A stretch of 64,000 nucleotides of DNA from Brevibacillus ruminantium (GCF_023746555.1 NZ_CP098755.1:446501-510500), one strand, 5' to 3'; shown: positions 1 through 8,012, numbered from the stretch's first letter. Notes: generated by a model not told the origin, from the sequence alone. Translations and numbers: made by a program.

Positions 1-647
1 TGACGGCGATGCAGGGCTTTTTGGAGGCACTGCAGGACGGGCTGGTTGAGGAAGAAGAGGCAAGGCAGAAATACTATGCCGTCATGTATTCGGAAACACT
101 GCACATCACGCGGCTGGTCGATGACTTGATGGACCTGATGAAGCTGGAAAACAACGAGCTGGCTTTGGCAAAATTCCCGATTGATGTCGGGGGCGTTATC
201 GATAAAGTGGTGCTTGCCTTCCGACCGGAGGCAGAGGAAAAAGGGGTCGAGATCCTCGTGGAGATGCCGGAAAAACTGCCCAAGGTCTACGCCGATAAAG
301 ACCGGATCGCCCAGATCATGAAAAATCTCGTAAAGAACGCGATCAAATTTACGGATGAAGGGACGATACGTCTGTCCGCTCGCAGTGAAGCCGAGTGGGT
401 TGAGATCTCGGTTGCAGACAGCGGGGTCGGTATCTCAGCAGATGACCAGGAGCGCATCTGGGAGCGTTTTTTCAAAGTGGATCGCGGCCGCTCCAAAAAG
501 AACAAAGGAACCGGATTGGGCCTGGCAATCGTCAAGGAGCTGGTCGAGCTTCACGACGGCGAGGTGACGCTTACCAGCGAGCCAGGCAAGGGAAGCACGT
601 TTTCGGTGCGGCTGCCAGCCATGGACTGCGAGCGCATGATTTCCTAA
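1..647 (+). CDS. Sensor histidine kinase, 5'-truncated by window edge
   Basis: The reading frame is open from the first bases (Leu-Thr-Ala-Met...), which is the end of a HisKA H-box region, so the phosphoacceptor His and all sensor and membrane parts lie outside the window. What remains is the second half of the dimerisation helix pair followed by a complete HATPase_c domain: N-box NLVKNAIKFTDEG, G1-box DSGVGI, F-box FFKVD and G2-box GTGLGLAIVKELVELH. The order and spacing fit the PhoR/ResE/WalK class of membrane kinases that phosphorylate an OmpR-type regulator. The regulator gene is presumably upstream. What signal it senses cannot be told from this fragment. Confidence 0.9.
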   Translation, partial: TAMQGFLEALQDGLVEEEEARQKYYAVMYSETLHITRLVDDLMDLMKLENNELALAKFPIDVGGVIDKVVLAFRPEAEEKGVEILVEMPEKLPKVYADKDRIAQIMKNLVKNAIKFTDEGTIRLSARSEAEWVEISVADSGVGISADDQERIWERFFKVDRGRSKKNKGTGLGLAIVKELVELHDGEVTLTSEPGKGSTFSVRLPAMDCERMIS

Positions 648-790
648 AACTGGAGGATGGTCATACTTTTTTCATATCTTGTTCATGATTTTTTCCCACA
701 CTCCTCACAGATTGAACATTTTTCCCAGCTACCATAGAGACGTGGCCGAAAGACGGCACGAAGCACAGAAAAGGAAAGGGGAGTTCAATC

Positions 791-1126
791 ATGAACAAAC
801 GATGGATATCTTTAGCGGCAGTCGCGCTTCTACTGTCCGGCAGCCTGGTGGCCTGCTCCAGCCCAACCAGCAATCCGGAGCCAGCGACGGAGCAAGACGG
901 AGGCGCAGCCATCCCAGGCTCTTCTTCTCCAACGGAATCTACTCCATCTGCTGATAGCGCTGATTCTCAGGATCAGTCCAAACCGGATGATGCTGCGAAG
1001 CCAGATGCGTCCGCCGGGGAAACAGATTCGCAGTCTGGCTCCACAGATGCATCCACACCGGATTCTTCGTCCGGATCGAGTGATGGCGAAGCCAATCAGG
1101 CTCCTTCATCCACCACGAGCAACTAA
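791..1126 (+). CDS. Small Ser/Asp/Thr-rich lipoprotein
   Basis: A 111-residue protein with a clear lipoprotein signal peptide: MNKR, a hydrophobic stretch, then the lipobox LVAC with the acylated Cys at about residue 22. The rest is low-complexity and acidic, dominated by Ser, Asp, Thr, Pro and Gln, with no recognisable domain and no second membrane segment. It is likely an extracytoplasmic, lipid-anchored, unstructured protein of the cell envelope. A ribosome binding site (aggaaagggg) precedes the ATG, and a terminator follows about 60 bases after the stop, so it is a single-gene unit. It lies directly behind the truncated kinase, but a functional link is only a guess. Confidence 0.75.
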   Translation: MNKRWISLAAVALLLSGSLVACSSPTSNPEPATEQDGGAAIPGSSSPTESTPSADSADSQDQSKPDDAAKPDASAGETDSQSGSTDASTPDSSSGSSDGEANQAPSSTTSN

Positions 1127-1183
1127 TCGATTTCACCTGTTGGGTCGCGTTTGAATACTTCACTACTTCCCTCCCACAATCAC

Positions 1184-1210
1184 AGAGGTGGCATACTGCC
1201 GCCTCTTTTT
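1184..1210 (+). terminator. Rho-independent terminator of the lipoprotein gene
   Basis: Stem AGAGGTGGC / GCCGCCTCT with a five-base loop followed by a T-run. Confidence 0.85.
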
Positions 1211-1227
1211 GTTTTTCCTGGCGCAGA

Positions 1228-1243
1228 TGTGATGTTCGTCACA
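1228..1243 (+). promoter_or_regulatory. Fnr box upstream of fnr1
   Basis: Perfect TGTGA-N6-TCACA (TGTGATGTTCGTCACA). A -10 candidate TAGGAT is at 1265-1270, predicting a start of transcription near 1277. The box centre (1235.5) is then at -41.5, the classic class II activator position, which suggests autoactivation. Confidence 0.8.
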
Positions 1244-1324
1244 TGACGGAATGGCACAATCCGTTAGGATGAGAGTAGACACTTTTGATGTGAACGGAAA
1301 AGAGAGAATGAGAGGGGATCGAAC

Positions 1325-2008
1325 GTGAATACGACGCCATTTTCCCAGCAGATGATGGATTTGCTGAAGGCAAACATGGAAACCAGACAGGTGCCCAAAG
1401 GAACCTCGCTGTTTCAGGAGCAAGAACCTTCCAAACATCTCTATTATGTCTGGGAGGGACAAATTCAGGTGATGAATACGACAGGGGATGAAAAGCTCTT
1501 TGTGATTCAACTGTACCATCCTGGCGATTTGCTGGGAGCAAGCACCGAGCAACCGGACATTCCCTGCTGCTTTCAGGCAGAAGCGACTGCGGACAGCGTA
1601 GTGGGGGTTATCGGAGTCGAGAAGCTGCGCGAGCTAATGAAAGAGCATCCGGAGTTGGCCGTACAGCTCGTGAAGTGGTTGACGCTCATGGAGCGCTCTT
1701 TGCAATTAAAGCTGCGCGATTTGTTTTTATACGGAAAACAAGGAGCTTTGGCGGCCACCCTGCTGCGTCTCTGCCATACGTACGGAGTTCGCAGGGACAG
1801 TGAAATCCGCATCGAGCAGCGATTTACACACGCCGATCTGGCGAAGTTCATCGGCGCAACCAGAGAGAGTGTCAATCGCATGGTCAACAAATGGCGGAAA
1901 AAACAGATTCTCTCGGTGGAAGACGGCTACCTGATCGTTCAGGATTCCCATGCATTAAAAAACATGTGCCATTGCATGAATTGCGCCAAAGAAGTATGCA
2001 GGCTCTAG
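1325..2008 (+). CDS. fnr: Fnr-type anaerobic transcription regulator (paralogue 1)
   Basis: A 227-residue Crp/Fnr protein with an N-terminal cyclic-nucleotide-like beta-barrel, a long dimerisation helix, and a C-terminal winged helix with recognition helix ATRESVNRM. The C-terminus carries Cys217, Cys220 and Cys225 in the CX2CX4C pattern of Bacillus Fnr, whose [4Fe-4S] cluster uses three C-terminal Cys plus one Asp; Asp132 in the motif RDL is the likely fourth ligand. It is therefore expected to be an oxygen-labile activator of anaerobic genes. The GTG start follows GAGAGGGG. The gene stands alone behind its own Fnr box. A second paralogue with the same cysteine motif is 0.7 kb away. Confidence 0.88.
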   Translation: MNTTPFSQQMMDLLKANMETRQVPKGTSLFQEQEPSKHLYYVWEGQIQVMNTTGDEKLFVIQLYHPGDLLGASTEQPDIPCCFQAEATADSVVGVIGVEKLRELMKEHPELAVQLVKWLTLMERSLQLKLRDLFLYGKQGALAATLLRLCHTYGVRRDSEIRIEQRFTHADLAKFIGATRESVNRMVNKWRKKQILSVEDGYLIVQDSHALKNMCHCMNCAKEVCRL

Positions 2009-2032
2009 GAAATGGACAAGCCGCAGGGTACC

Positions 2033-2048
2033 TGTGATAAATATCACA
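2033..2048 (+). promoter_or_regulatory. Fnr box upstream of hpf
   Basis: Perfect TGTGA-N6-TCACA (TGTGATAAATATCACA). A -10 candidate GATAAT at 2070-2075 puts the start of transcription near 2082, so the box is centred at -41.5. Confidence 0.8.
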
Positions 2049-2121
2049 ACCTGCAAGCAAAAAAGAAGAGATAATCAGGGTGTAGCAATCGTTACCGAAG
2101 TAGGCGGAAGGAGAATGCACA

Positions 2122-2646
2122 ATGAATTGCACGATTCATGGAGAACATTTGACAGTTACCCCTGCCTTGCAAGAGTACGTGGAACAAAAGCTGCTCCGTT
2201 TGGAAAAATTCGATCTGATGCAGCAGGCGACAGATTGTCGGGTAACTCTGCGGGTTGTCCGCAAACAACATACCGTGGAAGTGACGATCCCGGTGGGGGG
2301 CATGATCTTTCGGGCGGAGGAATCCTCCGATGATATGTACGCCTCGATTGACGGGGTAGTAGATAAATTGAACCGGCAAATCCGGAAATACAAAAACAGG
2401 GCGGAACAACGCGGCAAGACGGGATATGATCAGCACTTCAACAGCGCGGCTGACGCTGAAGAGAGTGAGCGCGTAGTCCGCATGAAAGAGTTTGAATTCA
2501 AGCCAATGGATGTGGAAGAGGCAGTGATGCAGATGGAGCTATTGGGACACAGCTTCTTTGTCTTTACCAACCAGGAAAATCTCCAGGTTAACGTGGTTTA
2601 TAAACGAAATGACGGAAACTATGGCCTGATCGCTCAAGCCCGATAA
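2122..2646 (+). CDS. hpf: Ribosome hibernation promoting factor, long form
   Basis: A 174-residue long-type HPF. The first ~105 residues form the S30AE ribosome-binding domain that occupies the tRNA and mRNA channels of the 30S subunit. After a linker, residues ~115-174 (starting VVRMKEFEFKPMDVEEAVMQ) form the C-terminal dimerisation domain that joins two 70S particles into inactive 100S dimers, as in most Firmicutes. RBS GGAAGGAGA precedes the ATG. The promoter carries a perfect Fnr box at the activating position, which suggests that ribosome hibernation is induced by lack of oxygen here rather than only by general stress. A terminator follows. Confidence 0.95.
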   Translation: MNCTIHGEHLTVTPALQEYVEQKLLRLEKFDLMQQATDCRVTLRVVRKQHTVEVTIPVGGMIFRAEESSDDMYASIDGVVDKLNRQIRKYKNRAEQRGKTGYDQHFNSAADAEESERVVRMKEFEFKPMDVEEAVMQMELLGHSFFVFTNQENLQVNVVYKRNDGNYGLIAQAR

Positions 2647-2685
2647 CGAAAGTCGCAAAAACTGCACCTGTGATGATTGACAGAC

Positions 2686-2722
2686 AGACACCCCGCTGAA
2701 AAAAACAGACAGGGTGTCTTTT
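2686..2722 (+). terminator. Terminator of hpf
   Basis: Stem AGACACCC / GGGTGTCT with an 18-base A-rich loop, followed by TTTT. It also lies between the convergent ends of hpf and fnr2. Confidence 0.75.
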
Positions 2723-2727
2723 GGCTG

Positions 2728-3432
2728 CTAAAGCCGACAGATCTCGGGCGGACAGTCATCGCAGCAGATCGTTTCCTTGAGATAGCGAAGGTCTTTGATC
2801 AGAATATGCCCATGCGGCAGCAGATCGATCACCTGCTGTCGCTTCAAGTCGGCCAGCATCCGGTTTACACTCTCACGGGTCAGCCCGATAAATTGGGCCA
2901 GGTCGCGGTTGGTCAGGGATAATTGAATATAGATGCCATCCGGCCGTTCCTCTCCGTAGGTGTTGCACATCCGGATCAGCGTGGAATACAGGGCGCCCAC
3001 CTTGCCATTGAGCAGCAGATCGCGGAATTTCGATTGCATCCGGCGGTTCATCATCCCCATCCAGCGCATGAAGGGCACACTATATTCTCCATGGCTACTG
3101 AGGAGCTGCTCCAGACCGGCAAGGGGGATTGGCCGGACTGCTCCCCCCTCCAGCATTTCGGCACTGGCATCGTAGGTCAGATTGGCCTCGAACAAACCGG
3201 CCAATCCCACAAGCTCACCTGCTCCAAAGACCTGCAGCGTGAGCTCTTTTCCGTCGACCGTGGTTTTGGTCAGCTTCACTTGCCCGGAAGAGATCAGGTA
3301 CAAATAATCGGCTCGGTCCCCATCCATGTAGAGAACGGACCCGGCGGAGACTGCTTTTTCAGTAGAAAGCGCATAGAGTTCAGCCAGAAAATCTGGAGTG
3401 ATTTGTTCGATAAAAGTCAGACTGTTGCCCAA
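2728..3432 (-). CDS. Fnr-type anaerobic transcription regulator (paralogue 2)
   Basis: A Crp/Fnr protein of 234 residues if translated from the TTG at 3432, which has AAGGGGGGAG five bases upstream. An ATG at 3453 and a longer open frame to 3561 exist but lack a ribosome binding site. It has the sensor beta-barrel, dimer helix and a winged helix with GLTRESVNRML almost identical to paralogue 1. The C-terminus CCDDCPPEICRL keeps the CX2CX4C cluster motif, and the RDL Asp is also present, so it too should bind a [4Fe-4S] cluster. Both paralogues should read the same TGTGA half-sites. No Fnr box was found in its own upstream region, so it may be made constitutively. Confidence 0.85.
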   Translation of the reverse strand: MGNSLTFIEQITPDFLAELYALSTEKAVSAGSVLYMDGDRADYLYLISSGQVKLTKTTVDGKELTLQVFGAGELVGLAGLFEANLTYDASAEMLEGGAVRPIPLAGLEQLLSSHGEYSVPFMRWMGMMNRRMQSKFRDLLLNGKVGALYSTLIRMCNTYGEERPDGIYIQLSLTNRDLAQFIGLTRESVNRMLADLKRQQVIDLLPHGHILIKDLRYLKETICCDDCPPEICRL

Positions 3433-3743
3433 GCATGCTCCCCCCTTGATCATGGCAGATACTCTTATTATAGTACGCAGGGCCTCAGGTGGCACGCACT
3501 CGTTCACGTGCTGTTTTCGCCACCGACGATACGGTGTGTTGTTGAAAGACAAAGCATCCAAGCCGGCAAGCAGATGATTTTTTTTATGGAGATCAGGCTG
3601 TTGGCAGAGTGAAAAAAAGGCAAAAATGTCAACTGCTCTTCTTTTTTCTAAAAAAAATTCACGGATTTTCAGAGCGGCTCAGGCTAGTCATGACGCGCTT
3701 TTTGCCTGGTTCAATCGGTTGAAAATTCCCTTTTTTATGTGAA

Positions 3744-3758
3744 ATGTAAACGTTTTAT
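3744..3758 (+). promoter_or_regulatory. Candidate CcpA cre site
   Basis: ATGTAAACGTTTTAT matches the cre consensus WTGWAARCGYWWWCW at 14 of 15 positions. It lies about 85 bases before the symporter start, suggesting carbon catabolite control of that gene. Confidence 0.5.
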
Positions 3759-3829
3759 GTTGTGCGAATATATTCAATATTTTATAATTAACCAAGATCA
3801 TATTTACTTTATAAAGAGGGGGTTATTTT

Positions 3830-5290
3830 TTGGAGGCATTTGTAAACTGGCTAAATGACATCATCTGGAGTCAGGCATTGATTTACCTCTGTCTGGGAGC
3901 AGGTTTGTTTTATTCACTGGCTACGCGTTTCATGCAGATCAGACACGTCAAAGACATGATCAAGCTGATGTTCGAAGGAAAAAGCTCTGAAGCGGGCGTT
4001 TCTTCCTTTCAGGCTTTATCCATGGCCCTCTCTGGACGCGTCGGTACCGGGAATATCGCGGGTGTCGCCACGGCAATTGCCTACGGGGGTCCTGGCGCGA
4101 TTTTCTGGATGTGGGTGATGGCTTTCCTGGGATCAGCATCCGGTTATGTAGAGGCCGCACTGGGGCAGGTGTACAAAACGAAGCAGCAAGGCCAATTCCG
4201 CGGGGGTCCTTCATTCTATATTGAAAAAGGGTTGAAACTGAAGTGGTACGCTGTATTATTCGCAGTTGTTACGGTCATTGCTACAGGCATGCTGTTGCCA
4301 GGCGTTCAGGCGAACAGTATCGCATCCGGCGTTGAAAATGCATTTGGGATCAGTCCATGGATAACCGGTATTTTCCTCGCTGCTGTTTTGGGCTTTATCA
4401 TTTATGGCGGTGTCAAACGTATTGCCAACGTGGCGCAGGTAGTGGTTCCGTTTATGGCTTTGGGTTATATTTTAGTCGCTCTCATCATTGTCCTTCTTAA
4501 TATTTCGGAATTGCCCAATATGATTGCGTTGATCTTCAAAAGTGCGTTTGGTACAGAGGCGGCATTTGGCGGAATTCTCGGTGCGGCCATCATGTGGGGG
4601 GTCAAGCGCGGAATCTATTCAAATGAGGCCGGTCAAGGTACGGCTCCTCATGCGGCAGCCGCAGCCGAAGTTTCTCACCCGGCCAAGCAGGGGATTGTTC
4701 AAGCGTTTTCCGTGTATGTAGATACCTTGTTCGTCTGTTCGGCAACTGCCTTTATGATCCTGATTACCGGCAAGTACAACGTAACGCCGGATGGTGTCCC
4801 ACCCATTGTAAACAACCTGGGTGACATGGGGCCGGGTCCCGGTTACACGCAGCATGCGGTTGAGTCTGTCCTGCCAGGCTTTGGAGCGCCGTTTGTGGCG
4901 ATTGCCCTGCTGTTCTTCGCGTTTACAACGATCATGGCCTACTACTACATGGCCGAGACCAACCTCACTTATCTTAACAGCAAGGTGAGACGTGTCTGGT
5001 CCGAGCATCTGCTGAAACTTGTCATCATGGGTATGGTAATCTTTGGAAGCGTGAAGTCGGCCGACCTGGCGTGGACATTGGGTGACATCGGTGTAGGCAG
5101 CATGGCATGGCTGAATATTATCGCCATTTTGTTGCTCACGAAACCGGCGCTGAAGGTCCTGAAAGATTACGAGGAGCAGAAAAAGGCAGGGAAAGATCCC
5201 GTGTTTGATCCCGTGAAGCTGGGGATCGAGAACGCCGATTTCTGGGAAAAGGAATACAATGCTCCCAAGGAGAAACGCAAAACTTCCTGA
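3830..5290 (+). CDS. AGCS family sodium:alanine/glycine symporter
   Basis: A 486-residue integral membrane protein with about 10-11 hydrophobic segments. It carries the AGCS signature around GRVGTGNIAGVATAI (residues ~67-81) and the conserved region GVKRGIYSNEAGQGTAPHAAAAA (around residue 260), which shape the amino-acid and Na+ sites. It imports a small neutral amino acid such as alanine or glycine with Na+. The start is TTG after AGAGGGGGT. A near-consensus cre site precedes it, a strong terminator follows, and a divergently unrelated LytTR regulator is the next gene, possibly its regulator. Exact substrate is not predictable. Confidence 0.9.
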   Translation: MEAFVNWLNDIIWSQALIYLCLGAGLFYSLATRFMQIRHVKDMIKLMFEGKSSEAGVSSFQALSMALSGRVGTGNIAGVATAIAYGGPGAIFWMWVMAFLGSASGYVEAALGQVYKTKQQGQFRGGPSFYIEKGLKLKWYAVLFAVVTVIATGMLLPGVQANSIASGVENAFGISPWITGIFLAAVLGFIIYGGVKRIANVAQVVVPFMALGYILVALIIVLLNISELPNMIALIFKSAFGTEAAFGGILGAAIMWGVKRGIYSNEAGQGTAPHAAAAAEVSHPAKQGIVQAFSVYVDTLFVCSATAFMILITGKYNVTPDGVPPIVNNLGDMGPGPGYTQHAVESVLPGFGAPFVAIALLFFAFTTIMAYYYMAETNLTYLNSKVRRVWSEHLLKLVIMGMVIFGSVKSADLAWTLGDIGVGSMAWLNIIAILLLTKPALKVLKDYEEQKKAGKDPVFDPVKLGIENADFWEKEYNAPKEKRKTS

Positions 5291-5319
5291 TGGAGCCAAG
5301 GTTATCAGTGAAACAGATG

Positions 5320-5353
5320 CTGGCATTGTCCTTGGGCAATGCCAGTTTTTTTT
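5320..5353 (+). terminator. Terminator of the symporter gene
   Basis: Nine-base stem CTGGCATTG / CAATGCCAG followed by eight T. Confidence 0.9.
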
Positions 5354-5422
5354 GGTTTATCGCAGCCGCTCAAAATATGGTTTAATAGAAGTAACAACAA
5401 ATGGGATGCAGAGGGATGAAAA

Positions 5423-6094
5423 ATGGAAACGACATTAGTGCCCGAAGTACTGCAAATGGTCGGCGAGGTCATACCGGCTGATGTATCCGTGGCGATCTCC
5501 TACGAGCGTCGCTACATTTACTACCAGCCGAGTCCCGTAATTGATCTGAAAATTAAACCCGGAGACCAGGTGCGAGAAGGATCAGCAACAGACAAAGCGC
5601 TGGCGGTCAGAGAAAAAATAGCCGAGTACGTGGAGGGTGACGTTTTTGGTGTCCCCTATTACGGCATTTCCAAGCCGCTTGTTCGCGACGGTCAGGTGGT
5701 CGGGTGCATTACAGCGATTTACCCCAAGGACATGATGCCCTTCACGGCTTTGATGCCGGAGCCTAAAGTGCTGATTGGCAAAGGAGAAAACGGCTGGGTG
5801 CCGCTTCGCTTGGCGGATATCACCTTTATCCGTTCCCAGGACGGCAAAACCTGGCTGCATACCGCTGCTGATTCGTATGTGAATCGGTACAGCTTGACCG
5901 AGCTGGAGCAGCTTCTGTCACCTGCCAGCTTTTTGCGCTGTCACCGATCGTATATGGTGAATGTCGAAGCGATCGGCTTTATTCATCCGCACTTTCATTC
6001 GACGTTTTTGCTGGAGATGAAAGACAAGCATCGGACGCGGGTGCCGGTAAGCCAGTCGTATGCCAGTTCATTTCGTCAAATTTTGGGTTTTTGA
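5423..6094 (+). CDS. LytTR-family regulator with N-terminal PAS-like sensor
   Basis: A 223-residue protein. Residues ~1-110 look like a small cytoplasmic PAS/GAF-type sensor (ending GQVVGCITAIYP). Residues ~118-223 are a LytTR DNA-binding domain (LADITFIRSQDGKTWLHT...SFLRCHRSYMVNVEAI...VPVSQSYASSFRQILGF), which binds DNA through beta-strand loops. There is no receiver domain, so it is a one-component regulator rather than the partner of a kinase. It sits 130 bases behind the AGCS symporter but beyond that gene's terminator. Control of amino-acid uptake is a reasonable guess from position only. Confidence 0.8.
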   Translation: METTLVPEVLQMVGEVIPADVSVAISYERRYIYYQPSPVIDLKIKPGDQVREGSATDKALAVREKIAEYVEGDVFGVPYYGISKPLVRDGQVVGCITAIYPKDMMPFTALMPEPKVLIGKGENGWVPLRLADITFIRSQDGKTWLHTAADSYVNRYSLTELEQLLSPASFLRCHRSYMVNVEAIGFIHPHFHSTFLLEMKDKHRTRVPVSQSYASSFRQILGF

Positions 6095-6096
6095 AG

Positions 6097-6126
6097 ACAA
6101 GCTGCTGGAAAGTGGCTTGTTTTTTT
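6097..6126 (+). terminator. Terminator of the LytTR gene
   Basis: Ten-base stem ACAAGCTGCT / AGTGGCTTGT (two G-T pairs), loop GGAA, then a T-run. Confidence 0.8.
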
Positions 6127-6168
6127 GGTTTGATTGGAAAAGGGGGGGATGGTGACGTATTTTCTTTT

Positions 6169-6750
6169 TTACGAGCTCCTGATATAGCTTCGCAGTACTT
6201 TCAGGCACTGGCTTTTCAGTAAGGCCGGATTGGTTTTTTCAAAAAATGCAATAAACTCCTTTGTTTTGTTCTGAACTTCATCGACAAACTCCTGCAGTTT
6301 GATCTCTTCCCTCCAAAGGTATTTCGAGACACAATCTATCGGTTCGGTTAGTATGGATGTCAGTATTGCATAATTCTCTCCTTCTTCAACCATTCCTACA
6401 TTCGTATTTTCCACATAAGCCAAACTCACGAGCAGATTTTCATCTCGGGTTTTCTGAAATTCAAACCATACAAACACATCATCAATCGTATGGAGAGCAG
6501 TATAGTCGTGATTAGATAATAGAAGCACAACATCATTTAAGTAACCGAGCCAAGCATCAATGCATTCCTCGAAAAAATCAGCGATTGGAGTAGGCGCATC
6601 TGGATCATAAAAACCATACGTTTGCCCGTTTACATTGATCTCCAACTGCCCGTAGATCACATTTCCGTATTCTTCTCCCTCAAAATCTTCTAAACTCATT
6701 TGACTCCATTCGCTTATGGGAATGTTGGGGAGGTATTGTATCTTGAACAT
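6169..6750 (-). CDS. Hypothetical acidic protein in low-GC islet
   Basis: A 193-residue soluble, acidic protein without signal peptide or membrane segment; I do not recognise its family. It is rich in Glu, Asp and aromatic residues, a composition common among immunity proteins of contact or polymorphic toxin systems, but no motif proves that. A good RBS (AAAGGAG) is seven bases before the ATG at 6750. Its base composition is clearly richer in A+T than the flanking genes, as is that of the gene 36 bases upstream on the same strand, so the pair was probably acquired together. Confidence 0.6.
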   Translation of the reverse strand: MFKIQYLPNIPISEWSQMSLEDFEGEEYGNVIYGQLEINVNGQTYGFYDPDAPTPIADFFEECIDAWLGYLNDVVLLLSNHDYTALHTIDDVFVWFEFQKTRDENLLVSLAYVENTNVGMVEEGENYAILTSILTEPIDCVSKYLWREEIKLQEFVDEVQNKTKEFIAFFEKTNPALLKSQCLKVLRSYIRSS

Positions 6751-6786
6751 GTTCTTACTCCTTTCGAGATTTGTGAGGAGGACTAG

Positions 6787-7263
6787 TTAATCAACAATGT
6801 CCTCCGAAATCTCTCCATTAACGTTTCCGTACATATACAAATTGTTGTCTTTGCCTAAATATTGGATGGTGTATAAGGAGATTCGTTCATTTTTCCAACC
6901 AATAAATAATTGAACACCGATTTTCCCACTACGAAAACCTTCTCGATCGATTACATGATCAGGAACATTCGATTTATATTCTGGATCAGAGAGTAGGCGA
7001 TACATCCAATACTCATCTTCCTCGTTCTCTAAATCACCATTATGATTGACCAGGATATAGTCATTTCCATAAATCTTCTTAATTTCATTCTTGGATAATC
7101 CTATTTTTACGGTATCTTTCATTGTCGTAACCACATGAATTACGTCATTTTCTTTTGCTGATTGATTCACTTGAGAGGAACCTCCTATTATTCCTGTTGA
7201 AAATAAAACTCCTATTGCAACCGCGATGAATACGAAAAGAATCAGGTAACGTTTGCTCTTCAT
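6787..7263 (-). CDS. Hypothetical membrane-anchored or secreted protein in low-GC islet
   Basis: A 158-residue protein starting at the ATG 7263 (MKSKRYLILF), which has GGGAGG six bases upstream; an ATG seven codons earlier lacks a better site. Residues 5-25 are one hydrophobic segment that can act as uncleaved anchor or signal peptide, and the remaining ~130 residues are outside the membrane. The outer part contains VKIGLSKNEIKKIYG, the kind of short helical motif seen in small lipoprotein folds of the SmpA/BamE or DUF4309 type, but this is only a resemblance. No function can be assigned. It is co-oriented with, and 36 bases upstream of, the acidic hypothetical gene. Confidence 0.55.
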   Translation of the reverse strand: MKSKRYLILFVFIAVAIGVLFSTGIIGGSSQVNQSAKENDVIHVVTTMKDTVKIGLSKNEIKKIYGNDYILVNHNGDLENEEDEYWMYRLLSDPEYKSNVPDHVIDREGFRSGKIGVQLFIGWKNERISLYTIQYLGKDNNLYMYGNVNGEISEDIVD

Positions 7264-7293
7264 AATCTCCCTCCCCATCCTCAATTAGTAAAC

Positions 7294-7331
7294 AATACAC
7301 TCCCATGGTCAAATTCATGGGAGTGTATTTG
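7294..7331. terminator. Strong hairpin, terminator-like
   Basis: Perfect 14-base stem AATACACTCCCATG / CATGGGAGTGTATT with an eight-base loop. The T-tract is weak on both strands. It lies 30 bases upstream of the minus-strand gene at 6787-7263, so it may end transcription of a lost neighbour or attenuate that gene. Confidence 0.55.
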
Positions 7332-7673
7332 AGAACTCACTAAAGTGAAATTGCGGGGCAAACCGAAATGTTAAATTTATCCATAAATACGATGAATTGC
7401 CTATTTTCTTCCTTGAATTGTATTTTAGTTTGGGGGGGTTACTTCGTCAACCGTTTTATCCATTATTTACTAAATGTTTGTCTGATGGGAGTGATGTTTT
7501 AGACGGATCCATTCAAAGAAAAAGCGACTGACCTAATCGATAGGATTATTCCATCCTTGGAGGATTACAGGAGTGGAGTTGTGGAGGGCAATCAAGCTGG
7601 TTGTTGGAAAGGCAGTAAGACATAGAGTTTTCGGAACGGGTTCAAATCGTTCGGGTAAACGAAGAACAGATCC

Positions 7674-7739
7674 ATATTGAGTTTGGGTCAAACAGAAAAA
7701 TGCTTTCGGTTACCAAAACAAGTCACCCAAATTCAATAT
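7674..7739. repeat. 15-base inverted repeat next to the Fnr box
   Basis: ATATTGAGTTTGGGT at 7674-7688 and ACCCAAATTCAATAT at 7725-7739 pair at 14 of 15 positions across a 36-base spacer. The right arm touches the Fnr box. Confidence 0.6.
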
Positions 7740-7756
7740 TGTGATTTTTATCACAA
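7739..7756 (+). promoter_or_regulatory. Fnr box of the CoA-transferase promoter
   Basis: TTGTGATTTTTATCACAA contains a perfect TGTGA-N6-TCACA. A -10 candidate TACAAT is at 7777-7782, predicting a start near 7789, which again puts the box centre at -41.5. Confidence 0.8.
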
Positions 7757-8012
7757 GCAGCCCATTCCTTTTCCGATACAATGTAAGTGAAGCAGAAAAC
7801 ACACAGACTGACGAATATTTTCGCGTAGCAATCCAAAAGGTATTACGGGGAGTCAGAAGGCATTTCTTCGGAGTATTTCTCTATGGATGATTTACCTTTA
7901 AATTTTCTGCTTCAACGCCAAATTTCCTGGTTCACTCCAGATTGAGTGACCGCTCAGTTTGTGTGTGATACTGTTTAGAAAAACAAGAACATTAATGGCA
8001 GGTGGGTCACAA

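Larger units (their letters stand above)
7264..8012. other. Long intergenic region with gene remnant and regulatory sites
   Basis: About 750 bases without an intact gene. It holds a 14-base hairpin at 7294-7331, a short open stretch at about 7502-7624 reading TDPFKEKATDLIDRIIPSLEDY and onward without a start codon (probably the end of a lost gene from the low-GC islet), a 15-base inverted repeat, and the Fnr-dependent promoter of the CoA-transferase gene near 7739-7789. The ~225-base stretch from that promoter to the start codon is an untranslated leader in which I see no known riboswitch. Confidence 0.5.
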
